Shown: one piece after another, positions 51,738-61,344 of the stretch | Layout: each line of letters opens with the position of its first letter | Numbering within the stretch: position 1 is the first letter of the stretch | Origin: Endozoicomonas euniceicola | Lineage (GTDB): Bacteria; Pseudomonadota; Gammaproteobacteria; Pseudomonadales; Endozoicomonadaceae | Assembly: GCF_025562755.1 (NCBI RefSeq) | Contig: NZ_CP103300.1 | Location: 5,085,001-5,149,000, forward strand | Length of the DNA: 64,000 bases | Reading direction: 5' to 3' | Notes under the pieces: model-generated | Told to the model about the DNA's origin: nothing | What the model saw: the letters and a program-made list of their open reading frames with translations, nothing else | Database searches by the model: none | Program-made: the position numbers and the translations under genes

Positions 51738-51762
51738 AACCGCCCTGAACAGGGCGGTTTTT
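51738..51762 (+). terminator. Rho-independent terminator after obgE
   Basis: AACCGCCCTG / CAGGGCGGTT with a two-base nominal loop (AA; in practice four) and following T's. It lies eight bases after the obgE stop and 22 before proB. Confidence 0.85.
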
Positions 51763-51783
51763 GTATCGGCTGAAGGAGAAAGG

Positions 51784-52911
51784 ATGAGTGAGCGAGGCAG
51801 GTTGAGTTCAGCAAAGCGCTGGGTGATAAAAATTGGCAGTGCTTTGTTGACCGACGAAGGTCGTGGTCTTGACGTGACGCGTATCGATAACTGGGTAACC
51901 CAGATGTGTCGTTTGCGACGTCAGGGGGTAGAGATTGTTCTGGTTTCATCCGGTGCCGTGGCGGCAGGAATGGAAAAGCTGGGGCTGGATGAACGACCGT
52001 CTGCCTTGAATGAGCTTCAGGCCGCGGCAGCGGTGGGGCAGGCAAGACTGGTGCAAATCTGGGAAGAAAGCTTTCAGAAACATGGCTTTCAGCCGGCGCA
52101 GGTATTGCTGACCCACGCTGATCACAGTAATCGTCAGCGCTATTTAAATGCCCGCAGTACGCTGAATACTCTGCTCGATATGGGCGTCGTGCCGGTGGTC
52201 AATGAAAACGATACGGTAGCGACTGAAGAAGTGCGTTTTGGCGACAATGATACGCTGGGTGCGCTGGTGGCTAATCTGGTTGAGGCGGATATGCTGGTGC
52301 TGATGACGGATCAGGATGGCCTGTTTACAGCTGACCCGCGTAAAGACCCCGGCGCAACGCTCGTCGATAACGTCCGTGCGAAGGATAAACAGCTGGATGC
52401 CATGGCAGGCGGAGGCAGTGGCCGACTGGGACGAGGTGGTATGCAGACCAAATTGCGTGCCGCCCGGCAGGCTGCGGCTTCCGGTGCGGCCACCGTGATT
52501 GTGGGTGGGCGGATAGAGTCGGTCATTGAACGGCTCTATGATGAAGAAGCGTTGGGAACGCTGCTGTTGCCGGACCATGAGCGCCTGGCAGCCCGCAAGC
52601 AATGGTTGCAGGGGCATATGCAAACCTCTGGTGAGCTGGTTCTGGATGCCGGGGCTGTGGATGTTCTGTTGTCAAAGGGCAAAAGTCTCTTGCCGGTAGG
52701 CGTGCGTGAAGTCCGGGGCTCATTTCTTCGGGGTGAGATGGTGACCTGTGTTGATGAGTCCGGTCGTGAAGTAGCGCGAGGGCTGACCAATTATGGTGAT
52801 GAGGATGCCCGTAAAATCATTGGCAAATCCAGCGAGCTGATTGGTGGCTTGCTGGGTTACTCCGGTGAGCCTGAACTGTTGCACAGGAATAATATGGTGC
52901 TGGCCGGTTAA
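51784..52911 (+). CDS. proB: Glutamate 5-kinase
   Basis: First step of proline synthesis. 375 residues from ATG 51784 (GAAGGAGAAAGG before it), not the 5' extension from 51730. Amino-acid kinase domain: WVIKIGSALLTDEG, LVSSGAVAAGM, NENDTVATEE, FGDNDTLGALVA, GGMQTKLRAA; C-terminal PUA domain (~280-370). Its place after obgE is usual in this group. Confidence 0.96.
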   Translation: MSERGRLSSAKRWVIKIGSALLTDEGRGLDVTRIDNWVTQMCRLRRQGVEIVLVSSGAVAAGMEKLGLDERPSALNELQAAAAVGQARLVQIWEESFQKHGFQPAQVLLTHADHSNRQRYLNARSTLNTLLDMGVVPVVNENDTVATEEVRFGDNDTLGALVANLVEADMLVLMTDQDGLFTADPRKDPGATLVDNVRAKDKQLDAMAGGGSGRLGRGGMQTKLRAARQAAASGAATVIVGGRIESVIERLYDEEALGTLLLPDHERLAARKQWLQGHMQTSGELVLDAGAVDVLLSKGKSLLPVGVREVRGSFLRGEMVTCVDESGREVARGLTNYGDEDARKIIGKSSELIGGLLGYSGEPELLHRNNMVLAG

Positions 52912-53057
52912 GCCTGTTGTCGGGTGCTTGCCTGTTTATTGTTAAGAAGGCCTTGGGAATTAAAGCACGCTCTGGATTTTGGAGCTATCTTATACCGGTC
53001 CCTTAAGCGGTCTTTCAAAGAATAATACCGGCCAGAGCGGCTTAACTGGAACATCCA

Positions 53058-54179
53058 ATGAAAACTAAGTGCTTTTGTCTGGTTTTGATGTCCATGCTTT
53101 TCAGTTCTACCCTGTCGGCAAGGCATCAGCCAACCCCTGGCCTGATTTTTTCTTTTGCTTCGATGGCCGCCCTGCTCTACAGGGATAGCTCACCTATCCC
53201 CGGTGGAGTGCAGTTGAAACAAAATTTTCAGAGGGTTAAGCACCCGGCAATGCATGATAATGAGTGGGTTGGCAAGAAGCGGGTACCATCGTTATATGGA
53301 GATCACTCTTCGCTATGGGATGGTCTTTATTCTGGCTATTTGTTTTCTGATTATTGTCAGCCTCAGCGTGTTGCGATCACTGTTATGCCACTTTCAGGTA
53401 AGATTCCGGTAAGTCGATTTCAGGCCGTTAACCCAAGGATTGCTCTGAGGATTCCCCTCAAGGATACAAAAGAAAGGGCAGAGCTTGTTGGCCGGTTAAT
53501 GGCACAGGCAGAGAACGGGTATGCAGAATGCTATTGGGAAAAAGCGGCCAGAAATCTCGGCCTGTCAGAGGTTCAGATTGACTCTTTCAGGTGCATAGGT
53601 AATCCGGCAGAGCGTCTTTTGCAGTACTTTGAAAATGAGTACCCCCACGGTGCTGCACAGATATTGCACTGTTGTTTCCTTTCCATCAATAGCCGCTTGT
53701 CAGGTTTGTTAGAGGAAGTTGTTTTGCCCGGGGCTGAGGCGTTAGGGGTAGTGGAAAACAGTTCCGGTTCCGGTGATATAGCCACTGGCTCAGGCACCAG
53801 AATTGATCCAGTACCAGTAATGGGTGATGGAGAGTCGTTGTTAATGGCTTTTCCTTTCTATAGTTCACCTGATATTGAAAACATTGCCAGACATATCGTC
53901 ATTGATCCCGAGCCAGGTCTGTCCTGGCGGACGCTAGCCCGTGCTGTAGATATGCCTTCTGAGGACATTAAACATTTAGAGAGAGCGAATCCACGGCAGA
54001 TACTCATTGCCATTCTGAATTTTATATTGAAAGTGAAATCTGACTATAAAGATGCCTTTTATTATTTCCGTGATTTTTTGTACTGTCTGGGAAGTATTAA
54101 AGCTTGTGAACTTATTGATAAATGGGGGCCGCCCGAGGAGGGAGTTGCTCATTTTGAGAATGCACTCCCTGATTTTTAA
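53058..54179 (+). CDS. Secreted protein with two Death-domain-like regions
   Basis: 373 residues with signal peptide MKTKCFCLVLMSMLFSSTLSA. Two segments share the Death-domain pattern W-x-x-L/A-A-R-x-L-x-(L/M)-x-x-x-x-I-x-x-(I/L)-E: ~159-225 (YWEKAARNLGLSEVQIDSF, then AERLLQYFENEYPHGAAQIL) and ~289-360 (SWRTLARAVDMPSEDIKHLE, then NPRQILIAILNFILKV and DFLYCLGSIKACELI). Death domains are eukaryotic apoptosis and innate-signalling modules. Assigned by eye; the first copy is weaker. Not part of an evident operon. Inserted between proB and rpsT. Confidence 0.65.
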   Translation: MKTKCFCLVLMSMLFSSTLSARHQPTPGLIFSFASMAALLYRDSSPIPGGVQLKQNFQRVKHPAMHDNEWVGKKRVPSLYGDHSSLWDGLYSGYLFSDYCQPQRVAITVMPLSGKIPVSRFQAVNPRIALRIPLKDTKERAELVGRLMAQAENGYAECYWEKAARNLGLSEVQIDSFRCIGNPAERLLQYFENEYPHGAAQILHCCFLSINSRLSGLLEEVVLPGAEALGVVENSSGSGDIATGSGTRIDPVPVMGDGESLLMAFPFYSSPDIENIARHIVIDPEPGLSWRTLARAVDMPSEDIKHLERANPRQILIAILNFILKVKSDYKDAFYYFRDFLYCLGSIKACELIDKWGPPEEGVAHFENALPDF

Positions 54180-54283
54180 CGGGCTGTAGCTAAAGGGGGA
54201 GTTTACCTACCAATTTTGAGCAGTTGCTGTCCAGGTAGCTCTGGTGTTTGATGACCGAAACGGATTAGCGCATGAGGGCAATA

Positions 54284-54310
54284 CAAGATGGGGCAGGAAG
54301 CCCCATCTTG
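54284..54310. terminator. Hairpin between the Death-like gene and rpsT
   Basis: CAAGATGGGGC / GCCCCATCTTG, 11-bp perfect stem and five-base loop between convergent genes. Confidence 0.8.
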
Positions 54311-54341
54311 AAAGAACGCTTCTGAGCAGAAACTTCAGAAA

Positions 54342-54608
54342 TTAAGCAGACAGGGCTTTGACCTGTGCGTTCAGACGGCTCTTATGACGAGCAGCCTTGT
54401 TCTTGTGGATGATACCTTTGTCGGCCATGCGGTCGATAACAGGTACAGCCGCAGCGTATTCAGTTTTAGCCAGTTCAACGTCCCTGGCTTCGATAGCGCG
54501 TACGACTTTCTTGATGGAAGTACGAACCATGGAACGCAGGGAAGCGTTGTGAACACGACGGTTTTCAGCCTGACGGGCGCGCTTTTTAGCAGATGGAGAG
54601 TTAGCCAT
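54342..54608 (-). CDS. rpsT: Ribosomal protein bS20
   Basis: 88 residues: MANSPSAKKRARQAENRRVHN, then SMVRTSIKKVVRAIE and HKNKAARHKSRLNAQVKAL. The frame is open further upstream, but ATG 54608 (AGGAG just before on that strand) is the conserved start. Divergent from murJ as in many gammaproteobacteria. Confidence 0.97.
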   Translation of the reverse strand: MANSPSAKKRARQAENRRVHNASLRSMVRTSIKKVVRAIEARDVELAKTEYAAAVPVIDRMADKGIIHKNKAARHKSRLNAQVKALSA

Positions 54609-54905
54609 TCTGGTGCTCCTAAAATCGAATGTGTGTACTGTATTCAATTGCAGGGCGGCTTCGGGCACCCTGTGATTGGAGTATGTAGTTGCCGCAGTTA
54701 CTGTAAGGTATCTCCCGGGCAAGAGAACCTTCAGTGCCATACCCATACAGTCAAGTCGCCGAATCATGCCGTGTTAGGCTTTTATTGTCAATACGGCGTC
54801 CTGCCTGCGCTTGACTGTATAGTCCCTATCCCACCATCATCTGGTGTAAGCTGGGCGTAATCGTTAATATCGATGCCTTTTCTGAACCTGGTATTGAGCC
54901 CCTGA
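54609..54905. other. Divergent rpsT-murJ spacer
   Basis: 297 bases with the rpsT leader and both promoters presumably inside. No RNA gene or repeat recognised. Confidence 0.5.
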
Positions 54906-56495
54906 ATGTCTGAACAACCCTCTGATAACGATGAAAACACCCATACGGGTGTAAAAGAGCCACGCTCCCACAGTTTGCTCAGGTCCAGCCTGGTGGTGGG
55001 CGTTATGACCATGATGTCCCGGGTACTGGGCCTGTTTCGTGACGTGGTAGTGGCTGGCTATTTTGGCTCGTCCATGGCCGCGGACGCTTTTTTTGTAGCG
55101 TTCAAAATCCCAAATTTCCTCAGACGACTGTTTGCCGAAGGCGCTTTTTCCCAGGCCTTTGTGCCGGTTCTGTCGGAATATCGCACCACCAGACCTTTTG
55201 ATGAAGTTCGCATTCTGGTCAGCCGTGTGAGTGGAACGCTGGCTGGCACACTGCTGATGGTCACCATTCTGTGTATGCTGGGTGCGCCCGTGTTGATTCG
55301 GCTGTTTGCGCCGGGCTTTATGGATGAGCCGGAAAAGCTGGCGCTGGCTGGCAGTATGCTGCGTATCACCTTTCCCTATTTGTTGTTGATTTCGCTGACG
55401 GCACTGGCTGGCGGTATTCTTAACAGTTTCAACCGTTTTGCCGTACCCGCCTTTACGCCGGTTTTGCTGAACCTAAGCCTTATCGGTTCAACCCTGCTGC
55501 TGACCCCTTATTTTGCAGAGCCGGTAATGGCGCTGGCGTGGGGTGTGGTCATTGCGGGGGTCTCCCAGCTGCTGTTGCAGCTGCCGTTTCTGATGCAGAT
55601 TCGTTTGTTGCCTTTGCCACGCTGGGATCGACAGCATGAAGGGGTGCGGCGCATCATGAAACTGATGATTCCGGCTCTGTTCGGTGTGTCGGTCAGTCAG
55701 ATCAACCTGTTGCTGGATACGGTGCTGGCTTCGTTTCTGCAAACCGGTAGTGTCTCCTGGCTCTACTATTCCGATCGACTGTCAGAACTGCCCCTGGGCG
55801 TGTTTGGTATCGCCATTGCGACGGTGATTCTGCCCAGCCTGTCCCGTAAACACGCTGATGACTCAAAAGGTCAGTTTTCCAAAACCCTGGACTGGGCTAT
55901 CCGCCTGGTGCTGCTGATTGGTATTCCTGCCGGCGTCGCACTGTTTATTCTGGCTGAACCGCTGATTGCGACCCTGTTTCATTACGGCGAAATGCAGGAT
56001 CGGGACGTGCTGATGGCGGGTATGAGCCTGCAGGCTTATTCCCTGGGGCTGGTGGCCTTTATGTTGATCAAGGTGCTGGCACCGGGTTACTTTGCCCGTC
56101 AGGACACTAAGACTCCGGTACAGATTGCTGTTAAGGCCATGGTGGCGAATATGGTGTTTAACCTGATGCTGGTGTTCTGGTTGCAGCATGTGGGTCTGGC
56201 ATTAGCGACGACCATATCGGCCTTTATGAATGCGGGTCTGCTGTTCCTGGGGCTGAAGAAAGCAGGGGTATTTAAACCGCAGGCAGGCTGGTGGCTTTAT
56301 GCTGGCCGTCTGTTGTTTGCCAATGCGGTGATGGCGGCTGTTTTGCTGATGATGGACGGTGAGGTTCAGCAATGGCTGGACTGGTCAATGTGGCAGCGTG
56401 TAGGTCAGATGTCGTTTACCGTTGCGGCAGGTCTGGCTGCTTATGGTTTCAGTTTGCTGCTGTCTGGTATTCGTCCGTCCCAGTTCCGACATTGA
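54906..56495 (+). CDS. murJ: Lipid II flippase MurJ
   Basis: 529 residues, about 14 membrane helices. Starts after a short acidic tail with SLLRSSLVVGVMTMMSRVLGLFRDVVVAGYFG; the family motif GAFSQAFVPVLSEY, the helix-7 region with LLDTVLASFLQTGSVSWLYYSDRL and VLAPGYFARQDTKTPV are seen in parts. Flips lipid II across the inner membrane for peptidoglycan synthesis. Confidence 0.96.
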   Translation: MSEQPSDNDENTHTGVKEPRSHSLLRSSLVVGVMTMMSRVLGLFRDVVVAGYFGSSMAADAFFVAFKIPNFLRRLFAEGAFSQAFVPVLSEYRTTRPFDEVRILVSRVSGTLAGTLLMVTILCMLGAPVLIRLFAPGFMDEPEKLALAGSMLRITFPYLLLISLTALAGGILNSFNRFAVPAFTPVLLNLSLIGSTLLLTPYFAEPVMALAWGVVIAGVSQLLLQLPFLMQIRLLPLPRWDRQHEGVRRIMKLMIPALFGVSVSQINLLLDTVLASFLQTGSVSWLYYSDRLSELPLGVFGIAIATVILPSLSRKHADDSKGQFSKTLDWAIRLVLLIGIPAGVALFILAEPLIATLFHYGEMQDRDVLMAGMSLQAYSLGLVAFMLIKVLAPGYFARQDTKTPVQIAVKAMVANMVFNLMLVFWLQHVGLALATTISAFMNAGLLFLGLKKAGVFKPQAGWWLYAGRLLFANAVMAAVLLMMDGEVQQWLDWSMWQRVGQMSFTVAAGLAAYGFSLLLSGIRPSQFRH

Positions 56496-56596
56496 CAACG
56501 ATGCCGTTGCTGTTAAAAAGTTTTAGGCAAAAATTTGCTGGCAGAGGGACTTGCCAGCCCCCATAAGGGGCGCAGCATTCAATAACTTACCGGGCT

Positions 56597-56752
56597 TTTG
56601 GCTTTTGGCTGTTGGCTTTTGGCTATTAGCTGCTCATACAGCCAACAGCCAACAGCCAACCGCCAACCGCCAACCGCCAACCGCCAACAGCCAACAGCCA
56701 ACCGCCAACCGCCAACCGCCAACCGCCAACCGCCAACCGCCAACCGCCAACA
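56597..56752. repeat. Heptamer repeat array with inverted left arm
   Basis: Sixteen perfect 7-bp units from 56641 to 56752, GCCAACA or GCCAACC, preceded by inverted copies (GGCTTTT, GGCTGTT, GGCTATT) at ~56593-56630. The two arms can pair into a long hairpin. It begins ~100 bases after murJ. The rest of the 409-base spacer, 56753-56904, has no other feature. Confidence 0.93.
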
Positions 56753-56904
56753 GCGATATATTATGTTCTGCTGCTTCCCTAAGCTCTTTTCTGTTTTAGT
56801 CGCTTTCTGCTTTTCTATTAATCAGTTTCCCATTCAACTCAAAGTTACTGGAAGATAGCCTGTTTGTTATCTAATCTGATCAGGCTTTATAACTGGGGCT
56901 GGCA

Positions 56905-59900
56905 ATGATTAAACAATGCAGCGGGCTTCTTGCAAGGGCTTTACTGGTTATTGGTTTGCTGATTGTATCTGTCGATGTGGTCAAAGCTGATGGTCTGAAA
57001 GACACTTTTGAAAAAATGGTTCAGGAGCATGTTCTTACTGAAGAACAAACAGTTTATCTGTTGAAAGAGAGCACTGTTGAATCTATTGTCGCACACCTGA
57101 AAGGGGTTAGAAGCAGTAATCCTACTGTGGATATTAATACTTATATTCGTGCGATTTTATCGTTCTATAAACAGTATCCTCATTCAAACAGGGCACCTCA
57201 TTTGCTTCTGATTGACTTTCAGGAACACTGGCGCTTACGGGCTCAGATTTCCAATGCAGAGGTTCTTGTTTCAAACCAACAGCAAGCACTACAAGCCTGG
57301 CAGGCTGGACAGTTCCAGAATTCCTATATTATTCATCAACTTCAGTCACAGCTTCATAATTCTCAGCAGCAATTGAATGACTTGCGTTACCAGTTAGATC
57401 AGTTGCAACAGAAGCTGGAGGAACAGAGCAAGGAGAGGGAAGAAAAGTACAAGGCGGGTAAAATAAATGCCATTAAAAGAGACAAGGAAATTAAATGGCT
57501 GAAAACAGACAATGAAGGTAAGAGTGATGAATTAGAACGACTTAAAAAATTAGTCTCAAGGAGAGAGTATGAAAATGAACGTTTAAAACAAGAGGCACTT
57601 GAGAGCGGCTCTCAGGCAACAGAACGTGAAAGAGAACTTGAAGATACAATTGCCCGGTTGGAACAGGAAAATCAAGGGTTAAGACAGAGGGCACCAGCTT
57701 CTGCGACTTCTGTTACTGCGGAAGTCTGTTCTGCTTCATCAGGGCTTGCTGGCTGTGAGCAACCCTGCTCACCAGACAATAGTCACTGCCTGCAAATAAA
57801 GAGTGACAAAAGGGAAGAGGGAAAAAAAGAAACGAGGCCAAAAAATCATAGAAAAACTGTTGGTTCAAAAAAAAACGGAACCAACGACAATAATGGAAGT
57901 AGAAAGCACTTACCGCAGAAACAGTCAGCTAAAACTCCACAATCACAGGCTTCAGATGTTCCGAAGCTTGAAATAGTTCAGGAAACAACAGTGGCCATGG
58001 CTTCCGGGCAACAGAACTTTGGACAGTTTATTAACCGGATGATGACTTTTTCATCGGGTCATATGGCAAAAATACTGGTGTCAGCAGGTTCTGTTGCTTT
58101 GGCATTATTTGTAATCAAAAGTTCCGGTGGAAGCGGGTCAGGCAGTAAACCCTTCAGGGAAGTAGCAGAGAAAAATATCCCATCGTCATCCCCGCGAATG
58201 CGGGGAGCCACAGCCGTGGTAGATTCCCACTTTCGCGGGAATGACGGAGGAACGGGTATGTTATTGAGTGACACTTCCGTAAAAGCACCCAATAAGGCAG
58301 AAATAAAACAACAGACAGAACACCCCTGTTATTCGTTGCCCGATTACGGATTAATAGAACTTTGTCTGCAACAACCGCCTGACAAACAGACTTTGATGTT
58401 TCTGGTCTGGGATTTACGCCATGACCTCTTAATGTCTCGTTACACTCTGTATCGAAAGCAGAAGAACGACGATATTCTTACTGTATTTCCTGTCAGTAGT
58501 GTGGCCTCCGGCAGTGTGGGCGATAATTTTTACCTCTTGCCTGAGCGTTATATTGCCTTTGCCGACCTGAGCTGGCCTGAGCAGTTCGAATTTCTCGAGC
58601 TTCTGATGAACACCTCCGGGTGCCTGGAAACCAGCCTTTCGGAGCAGTTGAAAAAAATAAGTCTGTTTGGTGCTTATTGTGGCAGCCTGCCGGCGGGAAC
58701 TCAGCTTAAATGTTTCTCCAATGTTGAAAGGCAAATTCTCAAAAATAATTATGAAAGCCTGAATGTTTTTCCGCTTCCAGAGAATGCGCTTAATACTAAA
58801 GCCCCCCGTTTTTTTGGCAAGGCAGCTCTTATGGTCTCATGGCCGGTGGCAATTAGCAGTGGTGTTTTCAGTCTGGCAAACGCTCCTCTGACCTTAATGG
58901 TTCTGGTTCGTGATCATAACAGTCTGGAATTGCTGTACATGAAGGAGCGACCAGCAAGCGATAATACCATTCAGGTTTCCATCAATGTGCTGGAGGACGG
59001 TGAATTCATTCAGTCGACACTGACGATGGTTGATGACAAGCCTTTTTGGCAGCATGGATTAAGTGTGCTTAAGATTTTTGCAGGTATGAAAACTCAGCAT
59101 ATGACCACGCTGAATGACGCAAAACTGTTTTACAATGAAAGCCGCAGCATGCTGCATCTTATTGTTACCAGGGATGGAGAGCTTATTCCTCCTGCCTGGC
59201 CTTTCATCAATGGGCTCATTGCAGAGAATAACCGCCTGCTCCTTAGTTTGTCAGGACGTCCCCCCCATCAACGCCAACAGACAATAAAGCAATTGAATAA
59301 CTGGAAAGAATCCTGCCATTCCAGTGATAACTGTCCGGTCAGTATTGGTATGAGCTATTACGATGGAGAGCCAGTAACAACAGAACAGAAACGGCACAGG
59401 CTGAACCACCTGTCTCAGGATACTGCCCTCTGGCACGCTTCAGGACTGAAAGTTGCTCAGTTGAAGCGAGTCAAAAAACCTCTGGTTAAGCAGTGGCTCT
59501 GGCTGCTCGCCCATACGATTGATGCGGTGTATCCGGAACATCAGAGTCAGCATCGAATTGCTGAAATAGCTGATCTGGCCAGAGTGTTTTGTGGTATCAG
59601 CAGTGGTGCAGGCTCACAAGAGTTGGCAGTCGCCTGTTTTCAACAGCTGCTTGAGAGAGAGCGAATACAGGCAGACTGGAAAAAGACAGGGGCTGTGTCT
59701 GATTTTTTAGCGGGCTTTTCCAGCACTAAGGCCGACAATAAACCTGAAACTGTACTGGTGGCTTTGCGTGCCAGGCTTGGTCAGTTTCGAGTGACTGAAC
59801 CACGATTTTTACCCAGCTTAAGCTATCAGGGGCAGCGGCAACTGATAACTAAAGAAGGACGTACAGCAAGCAGGGTCTTAAATCTGCCACCTGACCACTA

Positions 59901-61200
59901 TCAGATATATTGGCTGCAAAAAAACCTTACTTTTAAACTTTTCTATTTAGATTTAGACGGCTCGAAAAAGCTGTTTGATTTGATGTCAGGCACCTGGATA
60001 TTGCGGAGTAGTCAACCTGATGCAAACAGTAAATACTATTTTATTGAGCCTGAGAATCCATATATTTCCACACCCTATCCTGCATTTCCTCACAGTAGGG
60101 AACACTACTCAAGAGAAAGTGGCTCGTTCACTGCTACACAGTTTACACAAGCTATAAAGAGCTCTCCCTGTGCTGATTCAGGACAAAGAGGCATAAATGA
60201 CCAACTGTGTAAATACCTGGTTGATTACACGCAATTAGGTTTGTTAGAAGATTTGAAGATGATAGCGAGCAAAGTACCACCTTCTGAATTTAAAGTGCCC
60301 ATACTTTTTGCTTCTCACAGTACTTTAAGATCCGCTTCGACAGATAAAAGAGTTGTTTATCGCCATGATACTACGTTCGAATGTTCTGATCGTACCAATA
60401 TTCAAAAAAGCAAAAAGCCGTACCACCTTCTTTTCGGTAATTATTCTTACTTTAAATATTTAGGTGAAGAGTTAGCTTATGTATTAGTTGGTTATTACGA
60501 TCAGATTAAAGAGGCTGGAGTTCCTGCGTCTGTTCGCTGGAAGGTTTTATATCAGATGATTTCTAACTGTTTGTCTTACTGTGAATATGAGCGTAAAGAA
60601 TGTGGCAGATATATTTTATCGAATCTGCAGTCTGCTAATGAAGATATCTGGCAAGCTCTGGGTAAGAGAGTGGGTGTATCCGATGAAATAGCACAATACA
60701 GCTATCCGAAAAACGGCTCCAAGAAAACAACGCTGGCCAAACTGACGAAAGTTCTGGTATTCGACCGCCATCTTAAAGCGGTTCGGCAGATGACGCTTCC
60801 TGTCATGAAAATAAACGGTAAAGAAGGTTTTTTTCCTGCCTATTTTAATGACCCGGACAGTCTATGGATCCATGATGTGGTGCTTATGGACTTAAAGCCT
60901 GATACAGAGTATAGGGTCGAATTGTTTTCACCTGTACCAAGTCAGTGGGTTCCGCAGGAAAGTTTAACGTTCACTACTGTGGCTGAGGAGACAACCCATG
61001 TACTTAAATTGTCAGTCGATAAGTTGTACCGGGTTTCCACTAAAAATGAAGAAGTCAGTTATATATTTTTTCCGGTGCAAAAAATAAAAGAGAGCAACGA
61101 ATTAACCGATCGCTACAGTGTTTGGCGGAAAGTACCAGAAATGCCAAAGTTATCCTGGGAACAGCCTGTTCGTATTAAAAAAGGCGGGTATGGATTTTAA
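56905..61200 (+). CDS. Large secreted coiled-coil protein, unknown
   Basis: 1431 residues with a signal peptide (LLARALLVIGLLIVSVDVVKA). Residues ~28-90 are helical (FEKMVQEHVLTEEQTVYLL, then STVESIVAHLKG) and faintly CARD-like. ~110-255 is a Gln/Glu/Lys coiled coil; ~270-340 is low-complexity and basic with a small Cys cluster; ~386-407 is a hydrophobic segment (KILVSAGSVALALFVIKSS). A palindromic repeat adds 21 codons at ~427. The rest, ~450-1431, is a large folded part with several Cys and no family I recognise. Likely an envelope or exported protein. Confidence 0.65.
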   Translation: MIKQCSGLLARALLVIGLLIVSVDVVKADGLKDTFEKMVQEHVLTEEQTVYLLKESTVESIVAHLKGVRSSNPTVDINTYIRAILSFYKQYPHSNRAPHLLLIDFQEHWRLRAQISNAEVLVSNQQQALQAWQAGQFQNSYIIHQLQSQLHNSQQQLNDLRYQLDQLQQKLEEQSKEREEKYKAGKINAIKRDKEIKWLKTDNEGKSDELERLKKLVSRREYENERLKQEALESGSQATERERELEDTIARLEQENQGLRQRAPASATSVTAEVCSASSGLAGCEQPCSPDNSHCLQIKSDKREEGKKETRPKNHRKTVGSKKNGTNDNNGSRKHLPQKQSAKTPQSQASDVPKLEIVQETTVAMASGQQNFGQFINRMMTFSSGHMAKILVSAGSVALALFVIKSSGGSGSGSKPFREVAEKNIPSSSPRMRGATAVVDSHFRGNDGGTGMLLSDTSVKAPNKAEIKQQTEHPCYSLPDYGLIELCLQQPPDKQTLMFLVWDLRHDLLMSRYTLYRKQKNDDILTVFPVSSVASGSVGDNFYLLPERYIAFADLSWPEQFEFLELLMNTSGCLETSLSEQLKKISLFGAYCGSLPAGTQLKCFSNVERQILKNNYESLNVFPLPENALNTKAPRFFGKAALMVSWPVAISSGVFSLANAPLTLMVLVRDHNSLELLYMKERPASDNTIQVSINVLEDGEFIQSTLTMVDDKPFWQHGLSVLKIFAGMKTQHMTTLNDAKLFYNESRSMLHLIVTRDGELIPPAWPFINGLIAENNRLLLSLSGRPPHQRQQTIKQLNNWKESCHSSDNCPVSIGMSYYDGEPVTTEQKRHRLNHLSQDTALWHASGLKVAQLKRVKKPLVKQWLWLLAHTIDAVYPEHQSQHRIAEIADLARVFCGISSGAGSQELAVACFQQLLERERIQADWKKTGAVSDFLAGFSSTKADNKPETVLVALRARLGQFRVTEPRFLPSLSYQGQRQLITKEGRTASRVLNLPPDHYQIYWLQKNLTFKLFYLDLDGSKKLFDLMSGTWILRSSQPDANSKYYFIEPENPYISTPYPAFPHSREHYSRESGSFTATQFTQAIKSSPCADSGQRGINDQLCKYLVDYTQLGLLEDLKMIASKVPPSEFKVPILFASHSTLRSASTDKRVVYRHDTTFECSDRTNIQKSKKPYHLLFGNYSYFKYLGEELAYVLVGYYDQIKEAGVPASVRWKVLYQMISNCLSYCEYERKECGRYILSNLQSANEDIWQALGKRVGVSDEIAQYSYPKNGSKKTTLAKLTKVLVFDRHLKAVRQMTLPVMKINGKEGFFPAYFNDPDSLWIHDVVLMDLKPDTEYRVELFSPVPSQWVPQESLTFTTVAEETTHVLKLSVDKLYRVSTKNEEVSYIFFPVQKIKESNELTDRYSVWRKVPEMPKLSWEQPVRIKKGGYGF
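58184..58246 (+). repeat. REP-like palindromic element inserted in frame
   Basis: 63 bases bounded by CGTCATCCCCGCG and CGCGGGAATGACG (inverted repeats), with internal hairpins CCCCGCGAATGCGGGG, CCACAGCCGTGG and TCCCACTTTCGCGGGA. Exactly 21 codons, read as SSPRMRGATAVVDSHFRGND. Elements of this type (CGTCATTCCCGCG ends) are usually intergenic. Confidence 0.85.
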
Positions 61201-61252
61201 AAACAGCAGAATGGATCCTTAGAGCAGGCTGACTGATTCAGCCCTGGTCAGG

Positions 61253-61288
61253 CAGCGGGTTGTTGTCAAAGAAAACGACAACCCGCTG
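61253..61288. terminator. Terminator between convergent genes
   Basis: CAGCGGGTTGT / ACAACCCGCTG, 11-bp perfect stem, then GGCTTTT. Serves the 1431-residue gene and possibly the chitinase gene from the other strand. Confidence 0.8.
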
Positions 61289-61344
61289 GCTTTTACAGGA
61301 TTTACAATTATCGGGTTAACTATCAGAAAACATTGCAGCTGACA

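Noticed and set aside
56641..56752. CRISPR-like regular repeats
   Set aside because: Seven-base units in direct contact, no spacers and no cas genes; a simple tandem repeat.
56551..56858. Overlapping 82- and 86-codon ORFs rich in Gln-Pro-Thr-Ala-Asn
   Set aside because: They are translations of the heptamer repeat, not genes.
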